Of a stretch of DNA of 64,000 bases, positions 18,100-26,438 are shown one piece after another. Source of the DNA: Caulifigura coniformis (GTDB lineage Bacteria; Planctomycetota; Planctomycetia; Planctomycetales; Planctomycetaceae); the NCBI RefSeq assembly GCF_007745175.1, contig NZ_CP036271.1, positions 868,001 to 932,000 on the forward strand. The letters run 5' to 3'. Each line of letters begins with the position of its first letter. The first letter of the stretch is position 1. The position numbers and the translations under genes were made by a program. The notes under the pieces were generated by a model. The model saw only the letters and a list, made by a program, of their open reading frames with translations. It had not been told where the DNA came from and made no database searches.

Positions 18100-18566
18100 C
18101 TCAAACGATTCGCAAAGAACTCCGGCTCCCGCAGTCGAGGGAGCAGGTCTGGCGGGCGATCACCGACAGCGCCACTCTCGCCGAGTGGATGTTTCCCAAC
18201 GATTTCGAGCCCCGCGTCGGGCACACCTTCACATTCCGTGTCCCGCCGAATCCGAAGGTGGGATTCGAAGGACTCATCGTCGACAGCGAAGTGCTCGAGT
18301 GTGAACCGCCGAGCCGCCTGATTTTCACGTGGTCTGCCGGCGAACTCACGGGAACCTGCGTGAGCTTCCGACTCGAGCCCGATGGCGACGGAACGCGTCT
18401 CCTGTTCGAGCATTCGGGGTTCGATGTCTCCAGCCCCTTCGGCAAACAGGCGTTCCACGGCGCCGAGTTCGGCTGGGCGAAAATGCTCAAGCAGCTCTCC
18501 GATGTCGTCGCGAACTTACGCTCCGGCTGCAGTGAGTCATCAACACGGGAGATCCCTGCGTCATGA
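18096..18566 (+). CDS. SRPBCC (AHSA1-like) ligand-binding protein
   Basis: A protein of 156 residues with the AHSA1/START-like fold: LPQSREQVWRAITDSATLAEWMF, GFEGLIVDSEVLECEPPSRLIFTW and the GWAKMLKQLSDVV C-terminal helix. It probably binds a hydrophobic ligand. It is translationally coupled at both ends (ATGA overlaps) to the ArsR regulator and the small membrane protein, so the three are one operon. Confidence 0.9.
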   Translation: MTQTIRKELRLPQSREQVWRAITDSATLAEWMFPNDFEPRVGHTFTFRVPPNPKVGFEGLIVDSEVLECEPPSRLIFTWSAGELTGTCVSFRLEPDGDGTRLLFEHSGFDVSSPFGKQAFHGAEFGWAKMLKQLSDVVANLRSGCSESSTREIPAS

Positions 18567-18772
18567 CCTCCAGCACTTCCCGCACGATCCTCCGCTGGAT
18601 TCACCTCGTCTTCAGCATCCCGATCATCGGCTACGTCTACAGCCCGTTCGAAGAGATTCCGAACTACGCAGCTCCCACCCGCTATCTCTTCCTCCCCATC
18701 CTTGTCCTTACGGGGTTGTGGATGTGGAAGGGCCATTGGGTGCGGCGGCTGCTTTCAAAGCGGTCGGCCTGA
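18563..18772 (+). CDS. Small membrane protein of the ArsR-SRPBCC operon
   Basis: A protein of 69 residues with two hydrophobic segments (ILRWIHLVFSIPIIGYVY and YLFLPILVLTGLWMW). The start overlaps the stop of the SRPBCC gene by 4 bases. It is too short for a transporter on its own. Function is unknown. Confidence 0.8.
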   Translation: MTSSTSRTILRWIHLVFSIPIIGYVYSPFEEIPNYAAPTRYLFLPILVLTGLWMWKGHWVRRLLSKRSA

Positions 18773-18812
18773 TCGGACGCTCACGACTTCTCCCTGAAAC
18801 TCGCAGGAAACC

Positions 18813-19388
18813 ATGGCCAAGAAGGCGACCTCCACGAACGCGTTGTCGACCGAACGACGCGACGAACTGCTCAAGACGCTCGCGACCCGGTTTGAGAACA
18901 ACATGGCCCGTCATCAAGGGCTGGCCTGGGCCAAAGTCCTGCCCCGGCTCATCGCCAGCCCCGGGAAGCTGTGGTCGCTCAATGAAATGGAAAGCACCGG
19001 CGGCGAGCCGGATGTGATTGGCCACGACCGGAAATCGGGCGAGTCCATCTTCGTGGATTGCTCTGCCGAAACGCCGAAAGGTCGCCGGAGCATCTGCTTC
19101 GACCCCGAGGCGCTCGAATCCAGGAAAGAGCACAAGCCGAAACACAGCGCCGTTGGTCTCGCGGCCGAAATGGGAATCGACCTCCTGACGGAGGAGCAGT
19201 ACCGGGAACTTCAGAAGCTCGGAGAGTTTGATAAGGCCACGTCGAGCTGGGTGCAGACGCCCGCCGACATCCGGAAGCTCGGCGGAGCCCTCTTCTGCGA
19301 TCGCCGCTTCGGCCACATCTTCCTCTACCACAACGGAGCCGAATCCTACTACGCCGCCAGGGGCTTCCGGGGAATGCTCAAGGTGTAA
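18813..19388 (+). CDS. DUF4256 domain-containing protein
   Basis: A protein of 191 residues matching DUF4256 along its length: LLKTLATRFENNMARHQGL, SLNEMESTGGEPDVIGHD, YIFVDCSAETPKGRR-like core (IFVDCSAETPKGRRS), and GALFCDRRFGHIFLYHNGAESYY. AGGAAA precedes the ATG. It is cytoplasmic and of unknown function. It follows the ArsR operon by 40 bases on the same strand and could be part of it. Confidence 0.9.
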   Translation: MAKKATSTNALSTERRDELLKTLATRFENNMARHQGLAWAKVLPRLIASPGKLWSLNEMESTGGEPDVIGHDRKSGESIFVDCSAETPKGRRSICFDPEALESRKEHKPKHSAVGLAAEMGIDLLTEEQYRELQKLGEFDKATSSWVQTPADIRKLGGALFCDRRFGHIFLYHNGAESYYAARGFRGMLKV

Positions 19389-19496
19389 GGGCGTCTCGAT
19401 ACACGACGCCGGGCATCCCGCGCCGGATCGCTTCCAGAGAGCCGACTCGTCATCATCCCGGCGGGCCCCTCCTCGAAGCTGCGGGATGAACTCTGC

Positions 19497-22139
19497 ATGA
19501 AAACGATTCAGCGGATCGTCTGTCGACTGACTCTTCTGTGCTGCCTGCCGCCCTGTGTCGGCTGCAGTTCGCCAACCAATGAGCCCGCCGCGGCCCCGCC
19601 GTCCCCATCGACATCCGGTGCCTCAGGGAGTGAGCAGCCTCAAGTCAAAGAGAATGCGAACGGCGCCACACAGATGCCGACACCCAATGCGGCCGCAGCC
19701 CGGTCGACTGCCGGAAACACCCCTCCGGCGTTGGCGACGATCGACACCGCGAAGTTGCCCAAGCCATCCGCGGATCAGATCGCTCGCTGGCAGTCACGCC
19801 CCGGCCAACCCTTGCAACTCCTCGCCTCCCGCGACGGAACTCAAACCGGATTCATTTCGTTTCTCGAAGTGCTCCCGGATGGCAAGCACTACCTCGTCGG
19901 CGGCACGGGCCTGTCACTCAGCTCAGTCGCCAGCGACAAGGTGGAACACACATTCCTCGAAGCCAGGACCGCGGAAGACGAGCGGCTCACAGCGTTTGCC
20001 GTTGCACCCGGAGGAGAATGGTGCGCCGCGGGCAACAAGGGCGGCATCCTGAAAGTCTTCAGCATCACCGATCGCAAAGAGATCGCCTCGGTCAAGACAG
20101 GCCAGCACAGCATCTCTCACCTGGCCATCTCCACAGATGGAAAAGAGATCGCCACGGTTGCGTACACGAAGGACATCGAGATCTGGGCCGCACCGGAGCT
20201 CAAAGCGATTCGCAAGTTCAGTGTCGACACCCGCGAAGTGAAGCAGCTCACATACATCGGCCCGCAACTGCTCATTGCCGCGGGCGAGTCGATGTCGTCG
20301 TGGAACACTGCCGATGGGTCGCGCGTGACGACCTACCCGGCCGGCCGTTATGAGAACGTGAGCGGCGTGTCGTTCGGCGGAAAGGAGCTCCTGTTCGCCA
20401 ACGACAAAGGCCTGCAGCGTTGGGATCTTGGAACCAACGCCCTGGCTGGAGCCTATCCGGGCAACTACGCGCGCAATGAAGAGACTCGATTCTCGCCGAA
20501 CGGCGGGCAGTTCGCGTCGCTGAATGGGGAGGCGATTCGCATCTGGGACGCGGAATCCGGGCAGCTGCAGCAGGTGATCGATGTCGCCGGTCATGCGGCC
20601 ACAGACATCAGCTGGATGCCCGGCCAATCTCTGCTGCTGGTGGCCTCCGACAATGGGCGTGTCCGTCTCTGGGGCACCGAAGAGGCCGCGAAATCGCTCG
20701 GAATGACGCCGCTGCCGAAGCCCGCGGAATCGGCAATGCCCGGACCGGCGGAGCCGGCCAGTGTGGATCAGCTTCTCCGGACGCTCGATGTGCGCCTGCT
20801 GCCGAAACTTCCGCATGCCACAAAGGCCGACGCCAGCTTCAACTCGCTCAACTATTCCGCAACTGCAGGCGTCGACGAAACAAAACTCTTTTATCGATAC
20901 CTCTTCGGCCAGCAGCAGTGGAAAGAAACGACAGAGGCCGCGACGCCCGACATGCTTCGCTTCGTCAAGAACGGCAACATGGCCCTGCTGTCCGTCTATC
21001 CCTCCGGGGCGGCCGAGACGTATGTCTCACTGACGTTTCTCGGCAACTACGACATCCGTCAGACGCCGAGGCTGAAGGACCTGATGCAGAAGGAGACGTA
21101 TTCAGGGGACAGCACGGTGCTTTACACGGTCAAGGCGGACCTCCTGCAGATTGAAACCGAGCTCCTCCCGCTCCTGCATGGAGCTGGCTGGACGACCGTG
21201 GCGCGACTCAACTCGCGCCAGAGTGAAGAGTCTGACGCGCGGCAGATGGAGTTCGTCAAGAACGGCGCCGTGTTGAGCGTGTTTGTGCGGCCCGAGAAGG
21301 ATCAGCCGGGAATCTACAACGTCCAGTACTCCGCCTCGCTGAACCTGCATGCGCTTCCGATTCCGCCCGATTCAGGCCTGGTTGAGTGGGACAACTACCT
21401 CGAGCCCCAGCTTGTCGCGAACACCTCGATGAGCCTCAAGCAGGCCGCCGAGTTTTACGACACAGCTATGGCGAAGCAGGGATGGACGCAGCAGACCACC
21501 GGCCGCCGGATCGATGAAGAGCACGGGGTCTGTTACCTGCCTTACACAAGTGGCCAGCGCGACGTCACGATCGGCCTGCGAAAGTTGTCCGACGGCTCGA
21601 CTCGCGTGCGTGCGGGCAAGTTCAGCCGCGAGTCGTGGCAACCGGTGGAAGACGACGAGAGACCATCGGCAGGATCAAAGACCGAAGAGAAGAAACCGGA
21701 ATCGGCCAGTGAAGGAATCGAAGCGGTGGACGTCCCGACGCCTCAAATTGCCGGGGCGATCAAGTATGACCAGAATCGCCCGTCGGTGACGTATCCATTC
21801 CAAGGCGAGGTCCCGCTGAAGCTGGTGACTGAGGAATTCCGGAAAGCGATGACCGACCGGGGCTGGGAAGCGAACGACTTCGGAACGCCCATCGAGAAGT
21901 CGGCTTCCCTGTTGTTCAAGAAGGGGGAACAGGTTGTCTACTTCAACGGACGGATTGATCCGCTCGGTGCGGGAAGCGTGACGGTCGAAGGGAAGGGGCT
22001 CTTGTGGAATAAGAAGCCAGTCCCGACGACGCGGATGTCGTTCGTGACCTGGCTCCGGGACAACCGGCATCCCGCATCGCTGAAGCGCCTGGAGGAATAC
22101 AAGACGATCATGCAGAAGCTGCCGGCTGCCGGGAGCTGA
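19497..22139 (+). CDS. Large WD40-repeat lipoprotein
   Basis: A protein of 880 residues. The signal peptide ends in a lipobox-like CVGC (Cys23), so it is probably lipid-anchored outside the inner membrane. A Pro/Ala/Ser-rich linker follows, then WD40-type repeats about residues 110-400 (HLAISTDGKEIATVAYTKDI, RFSPNGGQFASLNGEAIRIWD, DNGRVRLWG). The C-terminal half has three repeats of a different alpha/beta unit (KLFYRYLFGQQQWKETTE, QAAEFYDTAMAKQGW, VTEEFRKAMTDRGWE), a pattern seen in planctomycete surface proteins. Function is unknown. Confidence 0.85.
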   Translation: MKTIQRIVCRLTLLCCLPPCVGCSSPTNEPAAAPPSPSTSGASGSEQPQVKENANGATQMPTPNAAAARSTAGNTPPALATIDTAKLPKPSADQIARWQSRPGQPLQLLASRDGTQTGFISFLEVLPDGKHYLVGGTGLSLSSVASDKVEHTFLEARTAEDERLTAFAVAPGGEWCAAGNKGGILKVFSITDRKEIASVKTGQHSISHLAISTDGKEIATVAYTKDIEIWAAPELKAIRKFSVDTREVKQLTYIGPQLLIAAGESMSSWNTADGSRVTTYPAGRYENVSGVSFGGKELLFANDKGLQRWDLGTNALAGAYPGNYARNEETRFSPNGGQFASLNGEAIRIWDAESGQLQQVIDVAGHAATDISWMPGQSLLLVASDNGRVRLWGTEEAAKSLGMTPLPKPAESAMPGPAEPASVDQLLRTLDVRLLPKLPHATKADASFNSLNYSATAGVDETKLFYRYLFGQQQWKETTEAATPDMLRFVKNGNMALLSVYPSGAAETYVSLTFLGNYDIRQTPRLKDLMQKETYSGDSTVLYTVKADLLQIETELLPLLHGAGWTTVARLNSRQSEESDARQMEFVKNGAVLSVFVRPEKDQPGIYNVQYSASLNLHALPIPPDSGLVEWDNYLEPQLVANTSMSLKQAAEFYDTAMAKQGWTQQTTGRRIDEEHGVCYLPYTSGQRDVTIGLRKLSDGSTRVRAGKFSRESWQPVEDDERPSAGSKTEEKKPESASEGIEAVDVPTPQIAGAIKYDQNRPSVTYPFQGEVPLKLVTEEFRKAMTDRGWEANDFGTPIEKSASLLFKKGEQVVYFNGRIDPLGAGSVTVEGKGLLWNKKPVPTTRMSFVTWLRDNRHPASLKRLEEYKTIMQKLPAAGS

Positions 22140-22170
22140 AGCGATCTCCGCCACGCCAGTGTGGGCCTGG

Positions 22171-22665
22171 TTACTGCACCAGCAGGTTGTTCAGCAGGAC
22201 CGTGTCCGGGCGCGAGAACAGCCAGAACATCAGCGTGAATCCGATGACAAACAACAGCCACGTGATTCCAAACGCAAGGACGCACTGAAGCGTTCGATGA
22301 AAGCCGTACGAGAGGCAGGAAACGGAGGGATCCGCCGGGTCGTAGCGAACCGCAACTTCCCTGGCCTGTTGGAGTCGCTCCCGGATCTGCTGCGCCGCCT
22401 TCCAACCGCTGCTCGCGCCATAACCGAACGCCAGTCTCGAGCCCTCGTAGTCCGTTCCGGCGACCGAGTACGAGTAGTGGACCTTCACCTCGTACGCCGT
22501 CCCGTCACTGTCCGATACGTCGTCGACCTCGAGGCTGGTGATCGTTCCCGCTGCTGTAGGCCAGGTGGCCGCCTGCGTTGACTGGTAGGCCCCTCTGACG
22601 ACCCAACCCAGGATCACGAAGCCTGCGATGTAAAAGATGCTGATGAACGGAATGAAGACGCCCAC
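22171..22665 (-). CDS. DUF3592 domain membrane protein
   Basis: A protein of 164 residues with an N-terminal and a C-terminal membrane segment around an extracytoplasmic domain that begins WPTAAGTITSLEV and contains VHYSYSVAGTDYEG and VRYDPADPSVSCL, the signature of DUF3592. The frame is open to 22746. I chose the GTG at 22665 because CGGAGG lies eight bases before it and the first membrane segment then starts at once. Function is unknown. Confidence 0.85.
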   Translation of the reverse strand: MGVFIPFISIFYIAGFVILGWVVRGAYQSTQAATWPTAAGTITSLEVDDVSDSDGTAYEVKVHYSYSVAGTDYEGSRLAFGYGASSGWKAAQQIRERLQQAREVAVRYDPADPSVSCLSYGFHRTLQCVLAFGITWLLFVIGFTLMFWLFSRPDTVLLNNLLVQ

Positions 22666-22729
22666 GGTATTCGCCTCCGATAGAAACGGGTGACCCCTCC
22701 TCAAACCTCGCGTCGGCAAGCGGATTGAA

Positions 22730-23809
22730 TCAGCGAGTTGGCTCACTGGCCTGTTGTTTGGCCTGCTGCGTTTCGACCTTGGACCGCGCCTTTCCGATCG
22801 CCGCTTCGATCCGGCCCTTCTCGCTCGCGCCGATCAAGAGCAGGTTGTTGACCCAGATCTGAGGCAGTCCCTTGTGGCTGGATGCGTGATAGGCCGCGTT
22901 GGCGCGATCGATCTCCGCGCCGATCGCTTCGTTCGCAGTCGCCTCCGAGCCGCCGGCCGCCGTGATCAGTTCCTGCGTCAGTTGCTCCCCTTCCATGAGC
23001 TTATCGGCCACCTGTTCGCCGGTTCCTGTGCGTTCGGCCGCCAGGTAGATCTGGCCTGCCTGCTTGCTGAGCCCGTTGGGATCCATCGCCAGCGGGATGC
23101 GGACGAAATGAATGTCGTCGCCTGCCTTTGCAAGAACTTCTTTCAGCACCGGATGCGTGTCGCGGCAGAACACACAGTCAAAGTCGAACACTTCGACAAT
23201 ATTCACCTTCCCATCGATCCATCGCTCTCGCACATAATCCGGCGCCACGGGATCGGGCTGGAACTGGAACCACACCGCCGGAGCCATCGCCAGGACCGCC
23301 GCCGCGCTGATCCACGGACCGCGGCGGCCTGTTGCCGGCGACGCCACCGCGAGCGGAAAGAAGAAGTCGGTCACCGCCATCAGGATGCCGGCCGAGTCGA
23401 TCACCAGGCACAACGGGCAATACTGCTGGATCTGATACTTCTGGACGAGAATCAACCCGATGCCGACGGCTCCGGCCACAATCGAAGCCCACCCCAGAAC
23501 CGTCCGGGCCGGTCGGCCCGACATCAGGCTCAGGCCGAGATAGGCCGTAAATGCTCCCAGCCCGAGCACCGAAAGTGGGATGCCCAGCGGCCTGGCGAAG
23601 CCGGTCGACGTGACGCTCGAGCAGCCCAGGTCGCCGCCGCAGAACGGGGCCGTGATCGCGAAGTGATCGACGACCTGCGCACTCGTGACAGCGATGGCTA
23701 CGAGTGCGAGAACGCGAACAAAGGTCAACCGCTTTGTCCCCTTGGCGGCAGACGCCGCAAGCGGCTGGGAAGATTCAACGTCCACAATGAGTCCCGTCGG
23801 CTGGGTCAT
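22730..23809 (-). CDS. VKOR-DsbA fusion: disulfide-forming membrane oxidoreductase
   Basis: A protein of 359 residues. The first half is a vitamin K epoxide reductase domain with several membrane helices, the loop pair Cys57/Cys63 and the active site C131-P-L-C134. The second half is a thioredoxin-fold domain with C212-V-F-C215 in VFDFDCVFCRDTHP, DsbA/DsbG-like. Such fusions pass electrons from the thioredoxin domain to quinone and make disulfides outside the inner membrane. All expected cysteines are present. Confidence 0.93.
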   Translation of the reverse strand: MTQPTGLIVDVESSQPLAASAAKGTKRLTFVRVLALVAIAVTSAQVVDHFAITAPFCGGDLGCSSVTSTGFARPLGIPLSVLGLGAFTAYLGLSLMSGRPARTVLGWASIVAGAVGIGLILVQKYQIQQYCPLCLVIDSAGILMAVTDFFFPLAVASPATGRRGPWISAAAVLAMAPAVWFQFQPDPVAPDYVRERWIDGKVNIVEVFDFDCVFCRDTHPVLKEVLAKAGDDIHFVRIPLAMDPNGLSKQAGQIYLAAERTGTGEQVADKLMEGEQLTQELITAAGGSEATANEAIGAEIDRANAAYHASSHKGLPQIWVNNLLLIGASEKGRIEAAIGKARSKVETQQAKQQASEPTR

Positions 23810-24017
23810 GACCCAGCGAACTTCACGCAGGGTGCTCGGCCCATTTGTATGCGTTGGGGACTACGCCCGGCCAGACCTCGCATCGATTCAACGTCCCGCT
23901 TCGCGGCGAGAAGGGCGGGGAGCCCACACAATCGACCGGCTCCATGGGGGGCGATCGATCGCGCGGGAGATCCGGCCGCAACGTCGCGAGACGCGGCGGC
24001 CGGTCGAAACCGCTCAC

Positions 24018-24503
24018 TCAGCCGCGAAAGGCCGCTTCGATCGTCGCAATGTCGATCTTCTTCATCCCCATCATCGCATTGAACGCGCGCTGGGCGGCAG
24101 CGGTATCCGGGCTGGTGACCGCCTTGATCAGGGCGCTCGGCGAGATCTGCCACGAAATGCCCCACTTGTCTTTGCACCAGCCGCACATGCTCTCCTCACC
24201 ACCATTGCCCACGATCGCTTCCCAGTAGCGATCCGTCTCCGCCTGGTCCGCGGTCGACACCTGGAACGAGAACGCGTCGCTGTGCTTCGGCCCCTGGCCG
24301 CCATTGAGGCCAATGCACGGGATGCCCATGACGGTGAACTCGACGGTCAGGACATCGCCCTTCTTGCCGGAGGGATAATCGTCCGGCGCGCGGTGCGCAG
24401 CGCCGACTGACGAATTGGGAAATGTCCGGGCATAGAACTGGGCTGCCTCCTCGGCCCCACGTTCGTACCAGAGACAGATCGTGTTCTTTGCCGGTGTCGC
24501 CAT
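24018..24503 (-). CDS. VOC-family protein (PhnB / 3-demethylubiquinone methyltransferase-like fold)
   Basis: A protein of 161 residues of the PhnB-like VOC branch: AAQFYARTFPNSSVG, GDVLTVEFTVMGIPCIGLNGG, DAFSFQVSTADQAETDRYWEA, CGWCKDKWGISWQISP and AFNAMMGMKKIDIATIEAA. The enzymatic role of this branch is not established. It is the first of a row of small minus-strand genes (VOC, two YciI-like, deaminase) that each have their own leader. Confidence 0.9.
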   Translation of the reverse strand: MATPAKNTICLWYERGAEEAAQFYARTFPNSSVGAAHRAPDDYPSGKKGDVLTVEFTVMGIPCIGLNGGQGPKHSDAFSFQVSTADQAETDRYWEAIVGNGGEESMCGWCKDKWGISWQISPSALIKAVTSPDTAAAQRAFNAMMGMKKIDIATIEAAFRG

Positions 24504-24663
24504 GTCTGCTTCTCCTGCCGTGCGGGGCGCCCCCGCGATGTCGGTCCTCGAACGACGGAACGCCCGTCGACACTGGATTCACTTCTCAGGACACCGATCG
24601 CGACTCGTCGTCGGTCGGTCGCCTGTGATGCCTCATCTGCACCATTGCCCTGGATGCCAGCCC

Positions 24664-25044
24664 TTATTGGGTCTGGCCCATGATCTCACTCACTTCCTCG
24701 GCCGAGTACATGAAGATCGGGCGGATCTCGACTTCCGAGCCTTCCGGCATCGGAAAACGCCTGGCCCAGGCAATCGCCTCGTCGATCGATGTCACCTCCC
24801 AGATCGAGTAGCCGGCAACCAGTTCCCGGGTTTCAGGAAACGGGCCGTTCGTGACGGTCGTCCCTTCGCCGGAGTAGCCAACGCGAACCCCCGCAGAACT
24901 CGGCTTCAGGCCGGCGCCGCCGACCAGGATCCCCGCCTTGATCAGTTCCTCGTGGAACCGCTCCATTTCCTCCCAGGCACGCTCGGAAGGCAAGGCCCCC
25001 GCTTCCGTCTCTCGCGTGGCCTTGCCCAATACCATGACCTGCAT
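24664..25044 (-). CDS. YciI-like (DGPF-domain) protein, copy 1
   Basis: A protein of 126 residues of the YciI/DGPF family: MQVMVLGKATRE, RFHEELIKAGILVGGAGLKP, the TNGPFPETRELVAGYSIWEV block and AIAWARRFPMPEGSEVEIRP. I start at 25044 because GGAGA lies six bases before this ATG. The longer frame adds a basic, unlikely leader. These proteins are small ferredoxin-fold units of unsettled activity, often beside ECF sigma factors. None is adjacent here. Confidence 0.88.
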   Translation of the reverse strand: MQVMVLGKATRETEAGALPSERAWEEMERFHEELIKAGILVGGAGLKPSSAGVRVGYSGEGTTVTNGPFPETRELVAGYSIWEVTSIDEAIAWARRFPMPEGSEVEIRPIFMYSAEEVSEIMGQTQ

Positions 25045-25239
25045 GTTGCGTCTCCGCGGATGCGAATCTGCCATTCTGGAGGCGGCTCCGGCACGCTTCT
25101 CGGCCGACCGCACTCAAAGCGAACGAACGGCCCGGCGCAAAATCGACACGTCCAGGCAGGAATTTTTCGGGAATCGCGAACTCACTGTACCAATCGACGC
25201 CAACTCATTGGCGTGACATCGGTTCGGTCGACGCCGGCC

Positions 25240-25581
25240 TCACTGAAACTCGCGGACCTCAACCGGCGCCCGACACGCGATCACCGCCTTCCGCCCCCAC
25301 CCCAGCGCCGCCTCCAGGTCAGCAACGTCCAGCACCCAGAAACCGCCGATGTGCTCCTTGGTCTCGATGTACGGCCCGTCGGTGACCAGCACCTTTCCGC
25401 TTTTTGCCCGCAGCGACTTCGCCCGGCGGGCGGGGTGCAGCCCCCCCACAAATACTCGGACGCCGGCAGCGATCATCTCTTCATTGAGCACGTCGATCGC
25501 GCGACCCATCTCGGCATCCGCTTCGGCGGCCGGCTGGTCAAAGTCGTCGGGAAGGTGAATGGCAACCAGAAATTGAGGCAT
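25240..25581 (-). CDS. YciI-like (DGPF-domain) protein, copy 2
   Basis: A protein of 113 residues: MPQFLVAIHLPDDFD, VLNEEMIAAGVRVFVGGLHP, VTDGPYIETKEHIGGFWVLDV and the final VIACRAPVEVREF. It has the conserved DGP motif. It is clearly related to copy 1 but well diverged. The ATG at 25581 has AGGAGA four bases upstream, which decides the start over 25644. Confidence 0.88.
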   Translation of the reverse strand: MPQFLVAIHLPDDFDQPAAEADAEMGRAIDVLNEEMIAAGVRVFVGGLHPARRAKSLRAKSGKVLVTDGPYIETKEHIGGFWVLDVADLEAALGWGRKAVIACRAPVEVREFQ

Positions 25582-25732
25582 GACGTCTCCTGAAATGGTC
25601 TTCCGGCCGGCTCGTTGCCCTGCCGTCGAAAGATTGACGAACAATCAGGCCCCGATTCGACAGAACGCCCTGGGAAAATTCCGACCGCCACGACGCCGAA
25701 CGTTGGTTACCGGACTCGTTGGCCATGGAGCC

Positions 25733-26233
25733 TCACGACCGCGAATGCCTCGGGTGTCCTGATTGAGCGAACCGGCGATGGAGTTCGCGGACCTGGTCTG
25801 CGAGGACGGGAACTGGCCCCTCCACCAGGAGGCCAGGGACAACGGCTCGAATCGGCAGAGGACTCACCGGAGATGCGGGAACCCCCAGCTCGGCGAGCCA
25901 GGAGACCAGTTGTTGGGAGGAGCTCACATACACGATTCGGCCCAAACCGACCCAGCCGTGCGCGGCGGCGCACATCGGGCAATGCTCACCCGAGGTGAAG
26001 ACGGTCGCGGCCGATCGTTCCCCGGGGGACATGTTCCTGGCCGCCCATCGCGCCAGCTCGAACTCCGGATGGCGGGTACGGTCGCCTGAGGCAACGCGGT
26101 TGCGATCCTCGGCGAGGACGGTCCCGTCCGCGCCAACGAGTACCGAGCCGAACGGCTCGTCGCCCGCCTCCAGGGCCTCCGTCGCCAGTTCGACACAGCG
26201 GCGGAGGTGCTTCATTTCGACTTCGCTGAACAT
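25733..26233 (-). CDS. Nucleoside/nucleobase deaminase-like protein (CDA superfamily)
   Basis: A protein of 166 residues with the zinc deaminase motifs HPE (55-57, in TRHPEFELARWA) and GEHCPMCAAA (Cys85, Cys88). The catalytic Glu follows Pro rather than the usual Ala of tRNA and guanine deaminases, a variant seen in some deaminase-like proteins. GAGGAGA lies five bases before the ATG at 26233. The substrate is unknown. Confidence 0.88.
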   Translation of the reverse strand: MFSEVEMKHLRRCVELATEALEAGDEPFGSVLVGADGTVLAEDRNRVASGDRTRHPEFELARWAARNMSPGERSAATVFTSGEHCPMCAAAHGWVGLGRIVYVSSSQQLVSWLAELGVPASPVSPLPIRAVVPGLLVEGPVPVLADQVRELHRRFAQSGHPRHSRS

Positions 26234-26438
26234 ATTGGTCTCCTCTGTTCTTCTCAATTTCAGCGGAGGGAGGGCCTGGACGCTCGATGGTGGCGGCCCG
26301 TGGCCACGGAGGAGTCACTCGCACTTGTGACGCTGCAACCTCTGCCAAGGACCTGCGACGATTCAGCGGGGCGGGAGGCAGAACCGCATCGGCGAGTCGG
26401 ATGACTGACCAGGTGAAGCCCTGACTTCCAGTGCCTGT

